A stretch of DNA of 64,000 bases from positions 100,080,696-100,144,695 of the forward strand of contig NC_135720.1 in assembly GCF_964656455.1 (NCBI RefSeq), read 5' to 3'. This stretch comes from Halichoerus grypus (lineage: Eukaryota > Chordata > Mammalia > Carnivora > Phocidae). Shown here piece after piece: positions 24,601 to 33,470 of the stretch (positions are counted from its first letter, which is position 1; every line of letters starts with the position of its first letter). Under the pieces are notes generated by a model. It was not told the origin of the DNA. It ran no database searches and was given only the letters and a program-made list of their open reading frames with translations. Made by a program: the position numbers and the translations under genes.

Positions 24601-27600
24601 TAAGTATAATAGGAGCTATGCCTCAGGTTTGGCACTCCAAACGTTCCCTCTTGGGGTAGGAGAATGTAGAAAACTGGATCAAATTCATACAGTGACCTAA
24701 AGAGGGACCTAAATATATTGCTTCAAATGAATCTTGGACCTCAGCTGGTTTTCACGTCATCATATAACACAGTGAAAAAATATGGGAAAGACCCAGGCTT
24801 TTTAAAGCTTCCAGTCTTTGAATTGTAATTAAATGCACCTTTACTGTAATGTCAAATGAATGCAAAGAGCATCTTTCTTTTGAAACAAATGCAGTGCATA
24901 ATATTTCACTAAGAATTTCCCTGACCTAGAGAAGTAACCTAAAATGAATTGAATGTCCACAAAGACCTAGCACTTTACAAACATGGCCTCAACACAACTA
25001 TATTTCCTACTTTCCAGAAGCAGAGATCCAAAGTATAGTAATTTGTCTAAAGTCACATTGCAAGGAAGTATCTGACCTAGCATTGGAAGTCAGTTCCGTG
25101 TGTCTCCAAAGCCTGTATTTTTTTTTAACTTCACTATCCTGTTTCATTCTTTCTCTGACATATCCTTTCTTTCTTTTAATTTATTTTATTGTTTAACCAA
25201 TGAAGCAGTTCTTTCATTGACTTTCCTCCTGTAGTGAGACTCAGTTTCACCTCTTATAACATGAATGTTTTGCCCCTCAGGCCTCTGACATCGGAGCATC
25301 AATGACAATCCATGCTTTTGGGGCCTACTTTGGCTTGGCGGTAGCAGGTGTCCTCTATCGGCCAGGCTTGAGAAGGGGGCATGAGAAGGAGGAGTCTGTG
25401 TACCACTCAGATTTGTTTGCAATGATTGGTGAGTAGACACGAACTTGCCTGATTCAGTACCCAAGGCAAACTGCCTCCTCTGGTCTGTCTTCCATATCCA
25501 GCACTAATATCCCTTTCTGTGGTTTACCGCAGGGACTCTTTTCCTATGGATGTTTTGGCCCAGCTTTAATTCAGCCATTGCTGAAACTGCAGAGCAACAG
25601 TACACGGCCATCGTAAACACGTACTTCTCCCTTGCTGCCTGCGTGCTCACAGCCTATGCATTTTCCAGCTTCGTGGGGAAGAGAGGCAAGCTCGATATGG
25701 TCAGTGCATGTTAACCACCATGGAAGCTTCGCTAAGTGACACTGATGGTTACCCAGATGAGTAGGTCATTTCTGCATCACTGCTGAGCGGCCACAACAAA
25801 TCGCAGCACTGCAAACCTTGCAGAATATTTTGAAAATAACGTTCATTTGTTTCTTCATCAAATTTGTATTGTGGCTAATCAAAAAAGTGTTCTCAAGGAA
25901 TTTACAGCCTACTAGGGAACATACTCATGCAAAAATCAAAGATTTGAGGAATATTTCTTTAATGATGGAGCTGACTGTCTCCAAGGTCTTAGAAAATCTT
26001 CCTTAGAAACAGGACTTACAGGGCACCAGGGTGGCTCAGTCATTAAGCATCTGCCTTCGGCTCAGGTCATGGTCCCAGGGTCCTGGGATCGAGCCCCTCA
26101 TCGGGCTCCCTGCTCCTCGGGAAGCCTGCTTCTCCCTCTCCCACTCCCCCTGCTTGTGTTCCTGCTCTCACTGTCTCTCTCTCTCTCTCTCTCTGTGTCA
26201 GATAAATAAATAAAATCTTTAAAAAAAAAAAACAAAAAAACAGGACTTGCGAAGAATAGAAAAAAAGAGAATGGGGGGAGGGTGCAAGTTGATTCTGTTT
26301 TTGTAACTGCAAATATTCCTCTCAAAGGAATTACAACTAAAGGCAACGTCAGATCCTGAATAAAACTCTGGAAAATAAAAAGGACATTAGTGGGAATACC
26401 GATAAAAAGTCAAATAAGACCTTTAATAGTATTCTATCAATGCTAATTTCCTGGTTCTTTGACAACATAAGATGTTAAACTGGGGGAAACTGGATCAGGG
26501 ATATATGGAAACTCTGCAGTATTTTTCCAACTATTATGTGTCTAAAATTATTTCAAAACAAAGCATTTTTTTTAATCCTCCCAAGTTGGTCTTTTGAGTT
26601 TCTTGCCTATAAACTAGAGAAATGTCTGTGAAGGAATAATCCACACATCAGCTGTTGTTGTTCTTTTCCAGCCTGAGGGAGGAAAAGGATATTGTAATTT
26701 CTTCAAGCATAGCTATGGACATGGATTTCAATGCTGTACAATTTGTTTAATGAAAGAAAATTAAAAACAAGAAAAGAAAAAAAAATTCATGTACAGCTCA
26801 GTCCTCTCTTAAAAGTAGTGATGAGCTTTCCTCCTCAAGCAGAACAGCCAGAACATGATTCTTCTGAGGAATTCTGATAAATGGCAATTGGTTATTCTTT
26901 CCACCATCTTCAAATGTTCTCAATACAGTGACATTTGTGAAAGCTGTTGTCTTTCATGTATAATGTCACATTTTGGTATCTCTACATTCCCTCTTTGAAT
27001 ATTGGAATGTCATGGACTCCACAAAGCACACAGCAGCCACAGACCTCTTTTGGTTCATGATAACCACAAATGCATTTCCAAACTGAATAAATAGACATAG
27101 CACTACTAGAATAACTACATTATATGCACCCAGGCCTTCCATTACAACTTCTTTGGTTTTCCTCTCATCCCTCGCCAAACTGGTCTCATTAACCTGATCA
27201 CTCAGTCACTACCAAGGAACTCCAGCAAGAAAGATATCAAATGTCAACTGCTTGGAAGAAAGGCCTTCTGTCATTACAAAGAATCTTCTTTTAAAAAAAA
27301 AGAATCAGTAGCCCTTTGAACTGAAGAATATACCATAGAGTCCATGGAACCCTAGATAGATTGCTTCATTCCTTCTGAAGCCTGCCTCATTCAGCTCACT
27401 TCATTCGTGTTTCTGTGCTCCCCACAGGTTCACATTCAGAATGCAACCCTGGCTGGAGGAGTTGCTGTGGGCACTTGTGCAGACATGGAGATTCAGCCAT
27501 ATGGTGCTATGATCATTGGGGGCATTGCGGGAATTGTCTCTGTGCTTGGGTTCAAGTTCCTGACTGTAAGTATGACAGGTGCTCTCAGTCAAACCTTGAA

Positions 27601-30600
27601 TCTGTACCATCATCTTCTCACATCCCACCAGCAGAGAAAAGCTATGAAAATTTCTTTTATCAGCACCCCTCCTTGTTTGAGGGTCATTTCCCTTCTTGTC
27701 AGAACTACCCCTCACAGTTCAGTGTTCAGTGGTTCCTACTCTTCCTTGACTTCTTTTGTGTACCAGGAAAGAATCTGATATTATTAAATTATTAAAAGAA
27801 TTAGTGTGACTTGAATGCTAAGTACTGGTGTTACTTTCCTCAGGGCAGTTTCATTAAAGTTTTTGTTGTTGATGATATTTGATTGTTTTGTAAAATGAAG
27901 GACTCTGTGTCCTGTTAAGGGGATTTAGAATATCATCAGTAGGTCAGAAGGAGGAGGACTTGAAATCACTCACCTTCAAATCCATCTACTAAAAACTGAC
28001 ATGAGTAATTTTGCCACCAACATATTTGGATTTTTTGACTTAAGTGGGTTTTAGATATAGTTGGCAAAATGGGCTACAGATAAAATTTTCCTGTGTGGTC
28101 ATTGACTTCAGTATATCTAACAAAATAATAAACCTTCCTCTTTTTACAATTTTAGCCATGTCTTACTGAAAAACTGAGAATCCATGATACATGTGGTGTT
28201 CATAACCTGCATGGCTTACCTGGTGTGGTAGGAGGCCTCGCAAGCATTGTGGCGATAGTCTTGGGAGCATCTAAGGGGTGAGTTAAAGAATGGGTTTTCC
28301 TGCACCCTAAGGTCCAATGACGTTTTATCGCACTCTTGGAGGAATCTAGTAATGAGAAAGTTTTTTCTTTAGCAATCCAGGCCACAGTCATAAGTATGGT
28401 CCTTACTGAAGCCAAAAAGATACAACTAGGAGAATAGAATTGGATGGGAAGGTGTGTCTTAACTAATGTTATGCATGGTGGCTGGGTTTTGTTTGTTTTA
28501 ATTAACAGTGCTAATTTAAATATTTCTAACAGGCAAGTGTCTCCTCACAGATAGGGCAATTTGATAATCACAATCTGATTACAGTAGGCTTACTCTTTTA
28601 GTTGGTCTCACCAAAATGGAGGAGGGGGCATCTGTGATGAGAGGATCAGTCATTTCCTATGATCAACACATAGAACAATGAGTTAGCATAATGTGAAGAG
28701 AAGTGGATCTGGAGAATCAGGAAGCCCAGCATAGGCTCCAGCTTTGCTCTTGACTAATAATGGGGTCTTTGACAACTCACTTAGCTCCTGTGGTTCTGTT
28801 TCCTCTTCTGTAAAATGAGGTTGGATACTTAGGTTTATTCTCTAAAAATCCCTTCAAGCTCTAACAGACCTGGAATCTTCCCAGAGGGGACATAAGTGTT
28901 TAAATGGCCGGAGGAAGAATAGTTACCAGTCAAATCCAGGACAACAAAAGCGATGTCAAAGGCCATCAGTTGTCACTTTTAGGTAACAAGATGGAGACAA
29001 TTTGATATGAAAATCATCCATGCAAAACAGCTAGGAAGATCAGAGAGTCCAGATAAACTCAGGGATTAAGGAAGGAGGAATCAAAACACTCAATTTTTAA
29101 AACCCATTGAAAGCATGAAGAAAAGGTGAATATGTTTGAAAATGTCTCAAAGTGACTACTGGCTAGAGTTGAATAATTTGAAGAGAAAAATCTCTTTAAT
29201 TTTCACAGATTAAAATTCAACTCTGTTGAGACCAGTCATGATAAATATTTGAAAAAATTTGTTTAATCATATTTTCTACTGAATAGAAAGTTTGCTTCCA
29301 CTTTCATGTCTAGAGCTGACCCATTTCTTCTGTTTGTTTTCTTTTTTTGCCCCCTTTGCAAAATTGGAGAACAACCCCAGAAAAAGCCACATTTTCTTGC
29401 AGCTCTCTCCAGGACCTAACATGCTGTTGAGACCAAACACTAACATATTTGAATGCAAATCAAGCATGATAAAAGCCTGAGTCCATGAGCTCAATTCCTA
29501 AGTGCTATGGTGTGTAAACACTCTTAAGATGTATCTTATGATGAGAAATAAAGGAATTCTTGAGCATCATGCCTGCACCAGTTCCATGGATGCAATAAAA
29601 CAAGACTACCTAGCTCTCACAGGCTGGGTCTCACTGGGTGGCCAGATTTGGGGTAGGTTCTGCGGTTGAGAGTCTAGTCCTTGGGTATTCAGGCTGAGCA
29701 GCCACTTCTCAATGTGCTCAGGGGGCTTTGGGGGTGGGGGTGGATGAGGAGCTTTGGAAGGCCTAGTCACATGGGTGGAATTCACACACGTCTCACACAC
29801 CAGACAAAATATTTCGGCCAAGAGCCAAGACTATTTACTCAGATGCTTCTATTCAAAATACTAAAATGCAAATCAGGTTTCTTGGTAAGCATAGAACAAG
29901 GAGAAGTAAGGATTCTTAAAGGACATCTGTGCACACTATGGCAGCCTAATTCTAATAATGTGGTTAATTTTGTTAAACCTCCTGTTTCCCAAGCCTGTTT
30001 TATCATGGAATACTTTTTATCAAAAATATCTTTTAATATTTTGGAAAAGATTTTGGCAAATTCTGGTAAAATTAATAGGCCGTTGACAAAAGAAAAATAT
30101 CAAATGAATAAATATATATTAAATATTCGTCCTCACTAGTGATCAAAGAAATGCAAATTAACACAAATTCCCAATTTTTCAATTATAAAGTTGATAAAGA
30201 TTAAATGAATAATAATACTGAATGGTGGCTAACGTAGAGAAATAGGGATATGAATTTCAAAAAGTCCTTAAGAAGTGTATAAACTTTCACTAATAATTTC
30301 ATTTCTAGATAGGTTTTTATTTTAGGGAAATTATTGGGCAAATTCATAAGCATGTTTATAAGAGGATGTGTTCTCACAACATTTTAAAAAATATGAAACA
30401 TTGGAAGCAACTTAAGTATCCAACTTCTAGAACTATAATTACAGTATATTTTTACAGTGTAGCACTCCATAGCAATTAAAATTGTGATCCAGGTCTACAT
30501 TCACTGACATCAAAGGACACTTAAGGATTAATGGGAAAATCAGTATTATAATGTGATTGCCTTTTTATAAAAATATATGTCTTTATTTTACATTTTTATA

Positions 30601-32776
30601 CTGATTAAGACTGGAGGGAAATTAAACTTTTTCTCTTCATTTTCTGGATTAATGGTTTCTCATATTTTTACAATGGGCATGTGTTACCAGTACAATTTTT
30701 TTCACATAGTAGAAGAAATTTAAACCCTTCAAATAAAAAGAAAAAACGGAAATCTGAGTTTAGTGCATTCTTTCCCTTGGATGATGAAGATGAAACACCA
30801 AAGATGAAACACCAAGACACTCTCATTTTCCATTTGTTTGCCTTCCCATAATCACACTTTCAGTCCTTCAGCAACTATTTATGAACTGCCTGCTAAAAGT
30901 GAGGTGCTGTGCTAAGGAGGTATTCACATTCCTAGTCCTTTTGTCACTCCTATAACAATCATGCATTTCCATAGCTTTTTATGACCTTCTTCCATTCCCA
31001 AATATTATGAGGCACTTTTTTTACTAATTTTATTTTAAGGTAACTATGTCTAGGATGACTTACAGATTTTTTTTCATATATTCAATAAGTTGTCTTTATG
31101 TGCTAAAATTAGCTTTTCTGATCTTATTGATTTTTTAATTAAATTGCAATTGTTCCTTTTGGGATGGGGTGAGGAAAGATGGCCACTCATGTTCATTTTG
31201 TACATTACTCCATCCTCAGTGCCTAGAAGGGAAGGTGGCACGGAGTACTCAATAAATACTTGTTGAATGAATCAGATGGGGGATGAGAACCTGATGCCAT
31301 ATTTTTAGAAAATACTAAACTCTTTCTAAGGAAGATCTTTTCATCATTCCTGAAGAAAAAGGTGATTCTTGCTTAAGTGCTTCTAAGGACTTTTTAACAT
31401 TGCTCAAGAATTTCAAAGAAAATAAAAATACAAAATAAAACAAAAATTGCAGTAAGTGTTCGTTTGCTGGTGTAATGCTGCTCTCTGGCCTGAAGATGGC
31501 AAGCATCCACTCCCTCAGGAAATGAGATTTGTTGGCTGGTATCCTGGAAAAACAACACTTTTCTTTTGGCTTCCTAGGTCTAGCATGGTCATGCAGGCAG
31601 CTGCCCTAGGTTCTTCGATTGGAACAGCGATTGTTGGAGGGCTGATCACAGGTCAGGATGAAAAGTAAACACTTCCATGTGCCACATGAGGTCAGCGTAA
31701 TAGATGATAAACATATCGACTGGTAAATTTGAAAATATTCTAAACTTCTGACAGTAAAGTAATCATGTAAGCTCAAGGGGATGATTTTATAGCTATATAT
31801 ATTTATATGTATTTTTTTTAATATTTTATTTTTAAGTAATCTCTACACCCAATGTGGGGCTTGAACTCAAACCCCAAGATCAAGAGTCTCCCCTTATAGT
31901 AGTATTTTTATTACTATGCAAGTAAGTTTTCCTCTTCAGCATCATAACGTGACTTGTCTCCCTGCTCTCGTAGGTTTGATTCTCAGGTTCATTGTCCGTG
32001 TACAGCCAACTACAGAATTCTTCTTTGATGACTCTGTTTATTGGGAGGTACTGTACAGTGTTCTAAGACTGTAAATGATGACTATACCAGTGAAAGTTTT
32101 GCTCACCCAAAGCCTAAATGTCTGTTTGGCATCCTTGTGATAAAATTGGATAAACTGCCTAACTATAGAGAGAAAACTGAGACAATGTGTCCGGACAGAT
32201 AAAATCAGAAGTTAAGGTCTTTTCCAAAGCAGAATTTAGTAGGCAAATGTCCCTTGCTCCTCTGAGAGCAATAAAAAGTCCTCATAAATATAATAGGAAT
32301 CCCAGGCAGTGGCATGAGATTTTATACCATATATATGAATAGGTAAAAACAGGTAGAATATGGAAGGTTGAAGAATCTCAGTGAAGAATCTGACAAGAGG
32401 TTTTTATGAATAACATAATCTTCTTTCTATCCTCCAGTTTCTACCTCTTTACTCCATTGGCATTTTCCCCAGATTATTTCCTGCAAAGCTTAAGAGGGAT
32501 AGATATTTTGATGTGTTCAATGGGATTTTCAGGGAAAACAGATTTGGTGAAGAGAATGTAGTCAGGGCGAGTGGGGTAAATATTTCTGTTCTTTTATTTT
32601 TCCCCAAGACAAACAATTGTTATTCCTAGTTCTTTCTAAGCTTGGATAATAATTATAGAAAATACCTTTTGTGTTTCAATACTAACCTCTGTCAGGCCCA
32701 AGTGAAAGAAACTATAAAGTGCCCTATCTTGTTTTCTTTAAAGGTCCCCATGGGGAAAGAAGTTGACGATGAATGA
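12445..32776 (+). CDS. RHAG: RHAG, Rh-associated glycoprotein (complete, 10 exons)
   Basis: Joined coding exons are 12445-12601, 22350-22533, 23124-23274, 25281-25428, 25533-25699, 27428-27565, 28156-28277, 31578-31651, 31974-32047 and 32744-32776, giving 1,248 nt or 415 residues plus TGA. All introns are GT-AG and the frame stays open. The product is a twelve-helix member of the Amt/Mep/Rh family. It conducts ammonia/ammonium and probably CO2, and is the core of the erythrocyte Rh complex with RhD/RhCE. Visible pore residues, in human numbering that holds here without gaps, are F120, D167, H175, F225 and H334. I61 and F65, mutated in human overhydrated stomatocytosis, are conserved. N37-S-T is the known glycan site, and N40-T-T adds a possible second. 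Human RhAG has 409 residues; the six extra come from one residue at the exon 7/8 junction and a longer C-terminal tail. No disabling change is seen. Identification comes from recalled similarity to human RhAG along the full length. Confidence 0.97.
13188..13396 (-). mobile_element. tRNA-Lys-derived carnivore SINE
   Basis: Antisense copy from T-rich tail to GAGCCACCCAGGCGCCCC. 18-bp target-site duplication AGCACCTAATGTATTTTA at 13170-13187 and 13397-13414. Confidence 0.97.
13600..13796 (-). mobile_element. tRNA-Lys-derived carnivore SINE
   Basis: Antisense copy ending in AACCAGGTGCCCC. 14-bp target-site duplication AATGCATCCCTATT at 13586-13599 and 13797-13810. Confidence 0.97.
14238..14440 (+). 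mobile_element. tRNA-Lys-derived carnivore SINE (young)
   Basis: Nearly consensus copy with a pure A tail. 17-bp target-site duplication AAGAAGAAATGTTCAAG at 14221-14237 and 14441-14457. Confidence 0.97.
14896..15070 (-). mobile_element. tRNA-Lys-derived carnivore SINE
   Basis: Antisense copy, ending GAGCCACCCAGGCGTCCT. Flanks GAGGCAGATAGTTTTG and GAGGCAGATGGTTTGA are a slightly diverged target-site duplication. Confidence 0.93.
15945..16205 (+). mobile_element. Two stacked L1 3' ends
   Basis: A 43-bp L1 tail (ATGGTGACTAACATAACATA..., A-rich) is followed after AATACCACATAAG by a second L1 3' end. That one runs from AGACTCTTAGCTCTAGG through TGAGCCCTGGGTGTTATATG to an A-rich tail. The AATACCACA target occurs before the first, between the two and, in part, after the second (AGTACCACA). 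Confidence 0.85.
17149..17245 (+). repeat. Left arm of 97-bp inverted repeat
   Basis: From CTTTTTAATGGTTAAGGACT to GAGATTATATTCTG. Its reverse complement matches 18227-18323 with about two mismatches and no gap. The sequence does not resemble a repeat family I know. Confidence 0.92.
17330..18180 (+). mobile_element. Old L1 (L1M/HAL1-type) 3' end
   Basis: CAACACCACCCATAGAATAT, ACACATCCAAATTGTAGGAC, GTATCAATGTCATATTTCTT and TTGTGCTATTTTTC follow the order of an old L1 3' UTR. It lies between the arms of the 97-bp inverted repeat. Open frames inside are chance. Confidence 0.65.
18227..18323 (-). repeat. Right arm of 97-bp inverted repeat
   Basis: From CAGAATATAATCTCAGTGG to CCATTAAAAAG, the near-perfect reverse complement of 17149-17245. 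A shorter extension (ATGAGTTCA) continues outside after a few unmatched bases. A SINE follows 10 bp later. Confidence 0.92.
18334..18533 (+). mobile_element. tRNA-Lys-derived carnivore SINE
   Basis: GGGACACCTGGGTGGCTCAG head, (CT)n tract and AAATAAATAAAG tail. Flanks AAAAAGCAAGACAAA and AAAAAGCAAAAACAAA are probably the target-site duplication. A GAAA-rich simple repeat follows to about 18,583. Confidence 0.93.
18700..21450. other. No gene seen inside RHAG intron 1
   Basis: This stretch has a minus-strand 149-codon frame at 20503-20952 but no recognisable domain, codon bias or conserved motif. The part from 20,400 may be an old LTR-like repeat (AGAAGTTTAGTAGGGAGTGC), which I cannot confirm. 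Confidence 0.55.
21475..21580 (-). mobile_element. MIR fragment
   Basis: GAGCTCAGAGAGAATAAATC, CTTGCCCAAGGTCACACAAT and GTACTAGAACTGGGGG are the antisense MIR core. Confidence 0.65.
22130..22240 (-). mobile_element. MIR fragment
   Basis: AACTTGCCCAGAGTCTCATG, GCTGGTAAGCAGTCAGG and a terminal CCAGTTAATGCTCTCCC match an antisense MIR. It ends about 110 bp before RHAG exon 2. Confidence 0.55.
22350..22533 (+). CDS. RHAG: RHAG exon 2
   Basis: This 184-nt exon encodes residues 53-114 (split codons at both ends). It follows a long T-rich tract ending in CAG and ends AAAAA|GTGAGC. It contains the signature [20 protein letters not shown], including I61 and F65 of the pore vestibule. The extracellular stretch MHHHGQ (101-106) is more histidine-rich than the human sequence. 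Confidence 0.96.
23124..23274 (+). CDS. RHAG: RHAG exon 3
   Basis: This 151-nt exon encodes residues 114-164 and ends in phase 0 (TTTAAG|GTAAGG). It includes NADFS with gate phenylalanine F120, then the helix [13 protein letters not shown]. The acceptor is TTTTTTCCTTCAG. Confidence 0.96.
23657..23856 (-). mobile_element. tRNA-Lys-derived carnivore SINE
   Basis: Antisense copy in RHAG intron 3 ending in TCATTCAGGCGCCCC. 10-bp target-site duplication TGACTAGCCC on both sides. Confidence 0.95.
24010..24222 (-). mobile_element. L1 3' end, antisense
   Basis: TTCCAATTAGCTAACATGCG, ACCTAGTGCTCATCATGACA and GCCCTCCTTCATCCCCATCA are the reverse of a carnivore L1 3' UTR. Confidence 0.82.
25005..25120 (-). 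mobile_element. MIR fragment
   Basis: TTTGTCTAAAGTCACATTGC, AAGGAAGTATCTGACCTAGC and CAAAGCCTGTATTTTTTTT fit the antisense MIR pattern. About 160 bp upstream of RHAG exon 4. Confidence 0.5.
25281..25428 (+). CDS. RHAG: RHAG exon 4
   Basis: This 148-nt exon encodes residues 165-214 (last codon split). It starts [20 protein letters not shown], which carries D167 and H175, the first of the two conserved pore histidines. The donor is ATTG|GTGAGT. The following intron is only 104 bp. Confidence 0.96.
25533..25699 (+). CDS. RHAG: RHAG exon 5
   Basis: This 167-nt exon encodes residues 214-269. [17 protein letters not shown] contains gate residue F225, and [18 protein letters not shown] follows. 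It ends in phase 0 at GATATG|GTCAGT. The extracellular segment after AIAE differs from human, as expected for a variable loop. Confidence 0.95.
26021..26237 (+). mobile_element. tRNA-Lys-derived carnivore SINE
   Basis: GGGCACCAGGGTGGCTCAGT head, (CT)n and AAATAAATAAAATC tail in RHAG intron 5. Flanks share AAACAGGACTT. Confidence 0.95.
26385..26575 (+). mobile_element. Old L1 (L1M-type) 3' end
   Basis: GGACATTAGTGGGAATACC, ATCAATGCTAATTTCCTGG and TAAAATTATTTCAAAACAAA are typical of an old L1 3' end. Confidence 0.65.
27428..27565 (+). CDS. RHAG: RHAG exon 6
   Basis: This 138-nt, phase-0 exon encodes residues 270-315. It starts [20 protein letters not shown], a highly conserved Rh-family helix. 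The acceptor is CCCACAG and the donor is CTGACT|GTAAGT. Confidence 0.96.
28156..28277 (+). CDS. RHAG: RHAG exon 7
   Basis: This 122-nt exon encodes residues 316-356. [19 protein letters not shown] carries H334, the second conserved pore histidine. The acceptor is ATTTTAG. The donor is AAGG|G at its 3' edge, read as AAGGG with GTGAGT starting at 28278. Confidence 0.95.
28700..28885 (+). mobile_element. MIR
   Basis: GACAACTCACTTAGCTCCTG, GTTTCCTCTTCTGTAAAATG and CCCTTCAAGCTCTAACA are the MIR core and 3' part in RHAG intron 7. Confidence 0.75.
30130..30740 (+). mobile_element. Old L1-like fragment
   Basis: AAGAAATGCAAATTAACAC, TTGGAAGCAACTTAAGTATC and the following degenerate stretch resemble the end of an ancient L1 ORF2 and 3' UTR. 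Borders uncertain. Confidence 0.45.
31578..31651 (+). CDS. RHAG: RHAG exon 8
   Basis: This exon encodes residues 356-381, including [20 protein letters not shown]. Two AG acceptors six bases apart (exon starting at 31578 or 31584) both keep the frame. The upstream one is listed because it follows the better pyrimidine tract (CTTCCTAG). It adds one residue relative to human, while the downstream one would remove one. The donor is ACAG|GTCAGG. Confidence 0.85.
31808..31893 (-). mobile_element. Short carnivore SINE fragment
   Basis: AAGTAATCTCTACACCCAAT, GTGGGGCTTGAACTCAAACC and CCAAGATCAAGAGT are the antisense tRNA-related part of an older SINE. It lies in RHAG intron 8, 80 bp before exon 9. 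Confidence 0.75.
31974..32047 (+). CDS. RHAG: RHAG exon 9
   Basis: This 74-nt exon encodes residues 381-405. It starts GLILRF and ends DDSVYWE. The middle ([12 protein letters not shown]) is clearly diverged from human, but the anchors LIL and DDSVYW fix the alignment. The acceptor is CTCGTAG and the donor GAG|GTACTG is a weak consensus. Confidence 0.92.
32744..32776 (+). CDS. RHAG: RHAG exon 10 (coding part) with stop
   Basis: Phase-0 last exon after the acceptor TTCTTTAAAG. It encodes the cytoplasmic tail [10 protein letters not shown] and then TGA. The human tail is shorter (VPKTR), so only the first two residues are shared. The weak similarity makes this exon the least certain, but the splice phase, acceptor and nearby 3' signals fit. 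Confidence 0.85.
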   Translation, partial: VPMGKEVDDE

Positions 32777-33470
32777 ACATGATGGCCACAACCAGCCGGA
32801 ACCTAAAGACTAAATATCATTCCTGTGCTTCAGCTTCCTTTCCCATTATCTAGAATCATGTTTAAAATTTTTAAAGGGCAGCATCCAACAAGAACATGGA
32901 ACAGAATGGATAAGTCCTGAGCCCCAAATGTCCAGTGTGAAAAATCTTAACACAATCTGATGCTGTTTCTTGACACTCAATGATTGCTTAATTGAAGGAA
33001 TGTGACTTGTAAAATAGAGGGTCAAGTGGATTCTCTTTAGGACTCCCAGACTACTCTTGCCAGTGGGTAGGTACAGGGTGAACATTCCATGTTTCTTCTT
33101 GTATTTTTTTTTTTTCCCATAGAGGTAAATTTACAAAGAAATCAACACATCTGATTATGGCAGTTTCTTAATATACATACTATGTCTTCAATCCCAAAGG
33201 TATAAAACTAGAGCCAATAAAACAATATGTAAGAAATCTATATAAGAAATATGAAAGAAATGTATTGTATAGAGCAAGAACATGATTGTTTTTGGTGGTG
33301 CTTTTTTGATTTAAAAATAGTCTAGTTAGTAATGCTATGTCTTCACTTGAATATTTTTATGCTTAATTCTTTTTGCATGTTTACTATTTGCAACAAGAGT
33401 CAAATGCTATCTGACCAAAGTCTATTTTGTATAAAATTCCAATAAATTAAATGTTATTTTATTATAAATT
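32777..33470 (+). other. RHAG: RHAG 3' untranslated region
   Basis: This is AT-rich, open-frame-free sequence between the RHAG stop and the last good polyadenylation signal. AATAAA occurs at 33216-33221 and 33441-33446. The second gives a 3' UTR of about 690 nt. The exact cleavage site is inferred. Confidence 0.7.
33441..33446 (+). terminator. RHAG distal polyadenylation signal
   Basis: AATAAA followed by T-rich sequence about 665 nt after the RHAG stop codon. An alternative AATAAA lies at 33216-33221. Confidence 0.6.

Larger units (their letters stand above)
28278..31577 (+). other. RHAG intron 7 (3.3 kb)
   Basis: This intron contains a MIR at about 28,700-28,885 and an old L1-like stretch at about 30,130-30,740. 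A short L2-like 3' end sits near 31,205-31,280. The open frames inside have no recognisable domains. Confidence 0.75.

Noticed and set aside
27407..27795. Two overlapping open frames of 123 and 126 codons
   Set aside because: One is RHAG exon 6 read through into the intron, the other is its shifted shadow.
29681..30139. Plus-strand 152-codon open frame in RHAG intron 7
   Set aside because: Low-similarity sequence spanning unrelated intron and old L1-like DNA; no domain or signal features.
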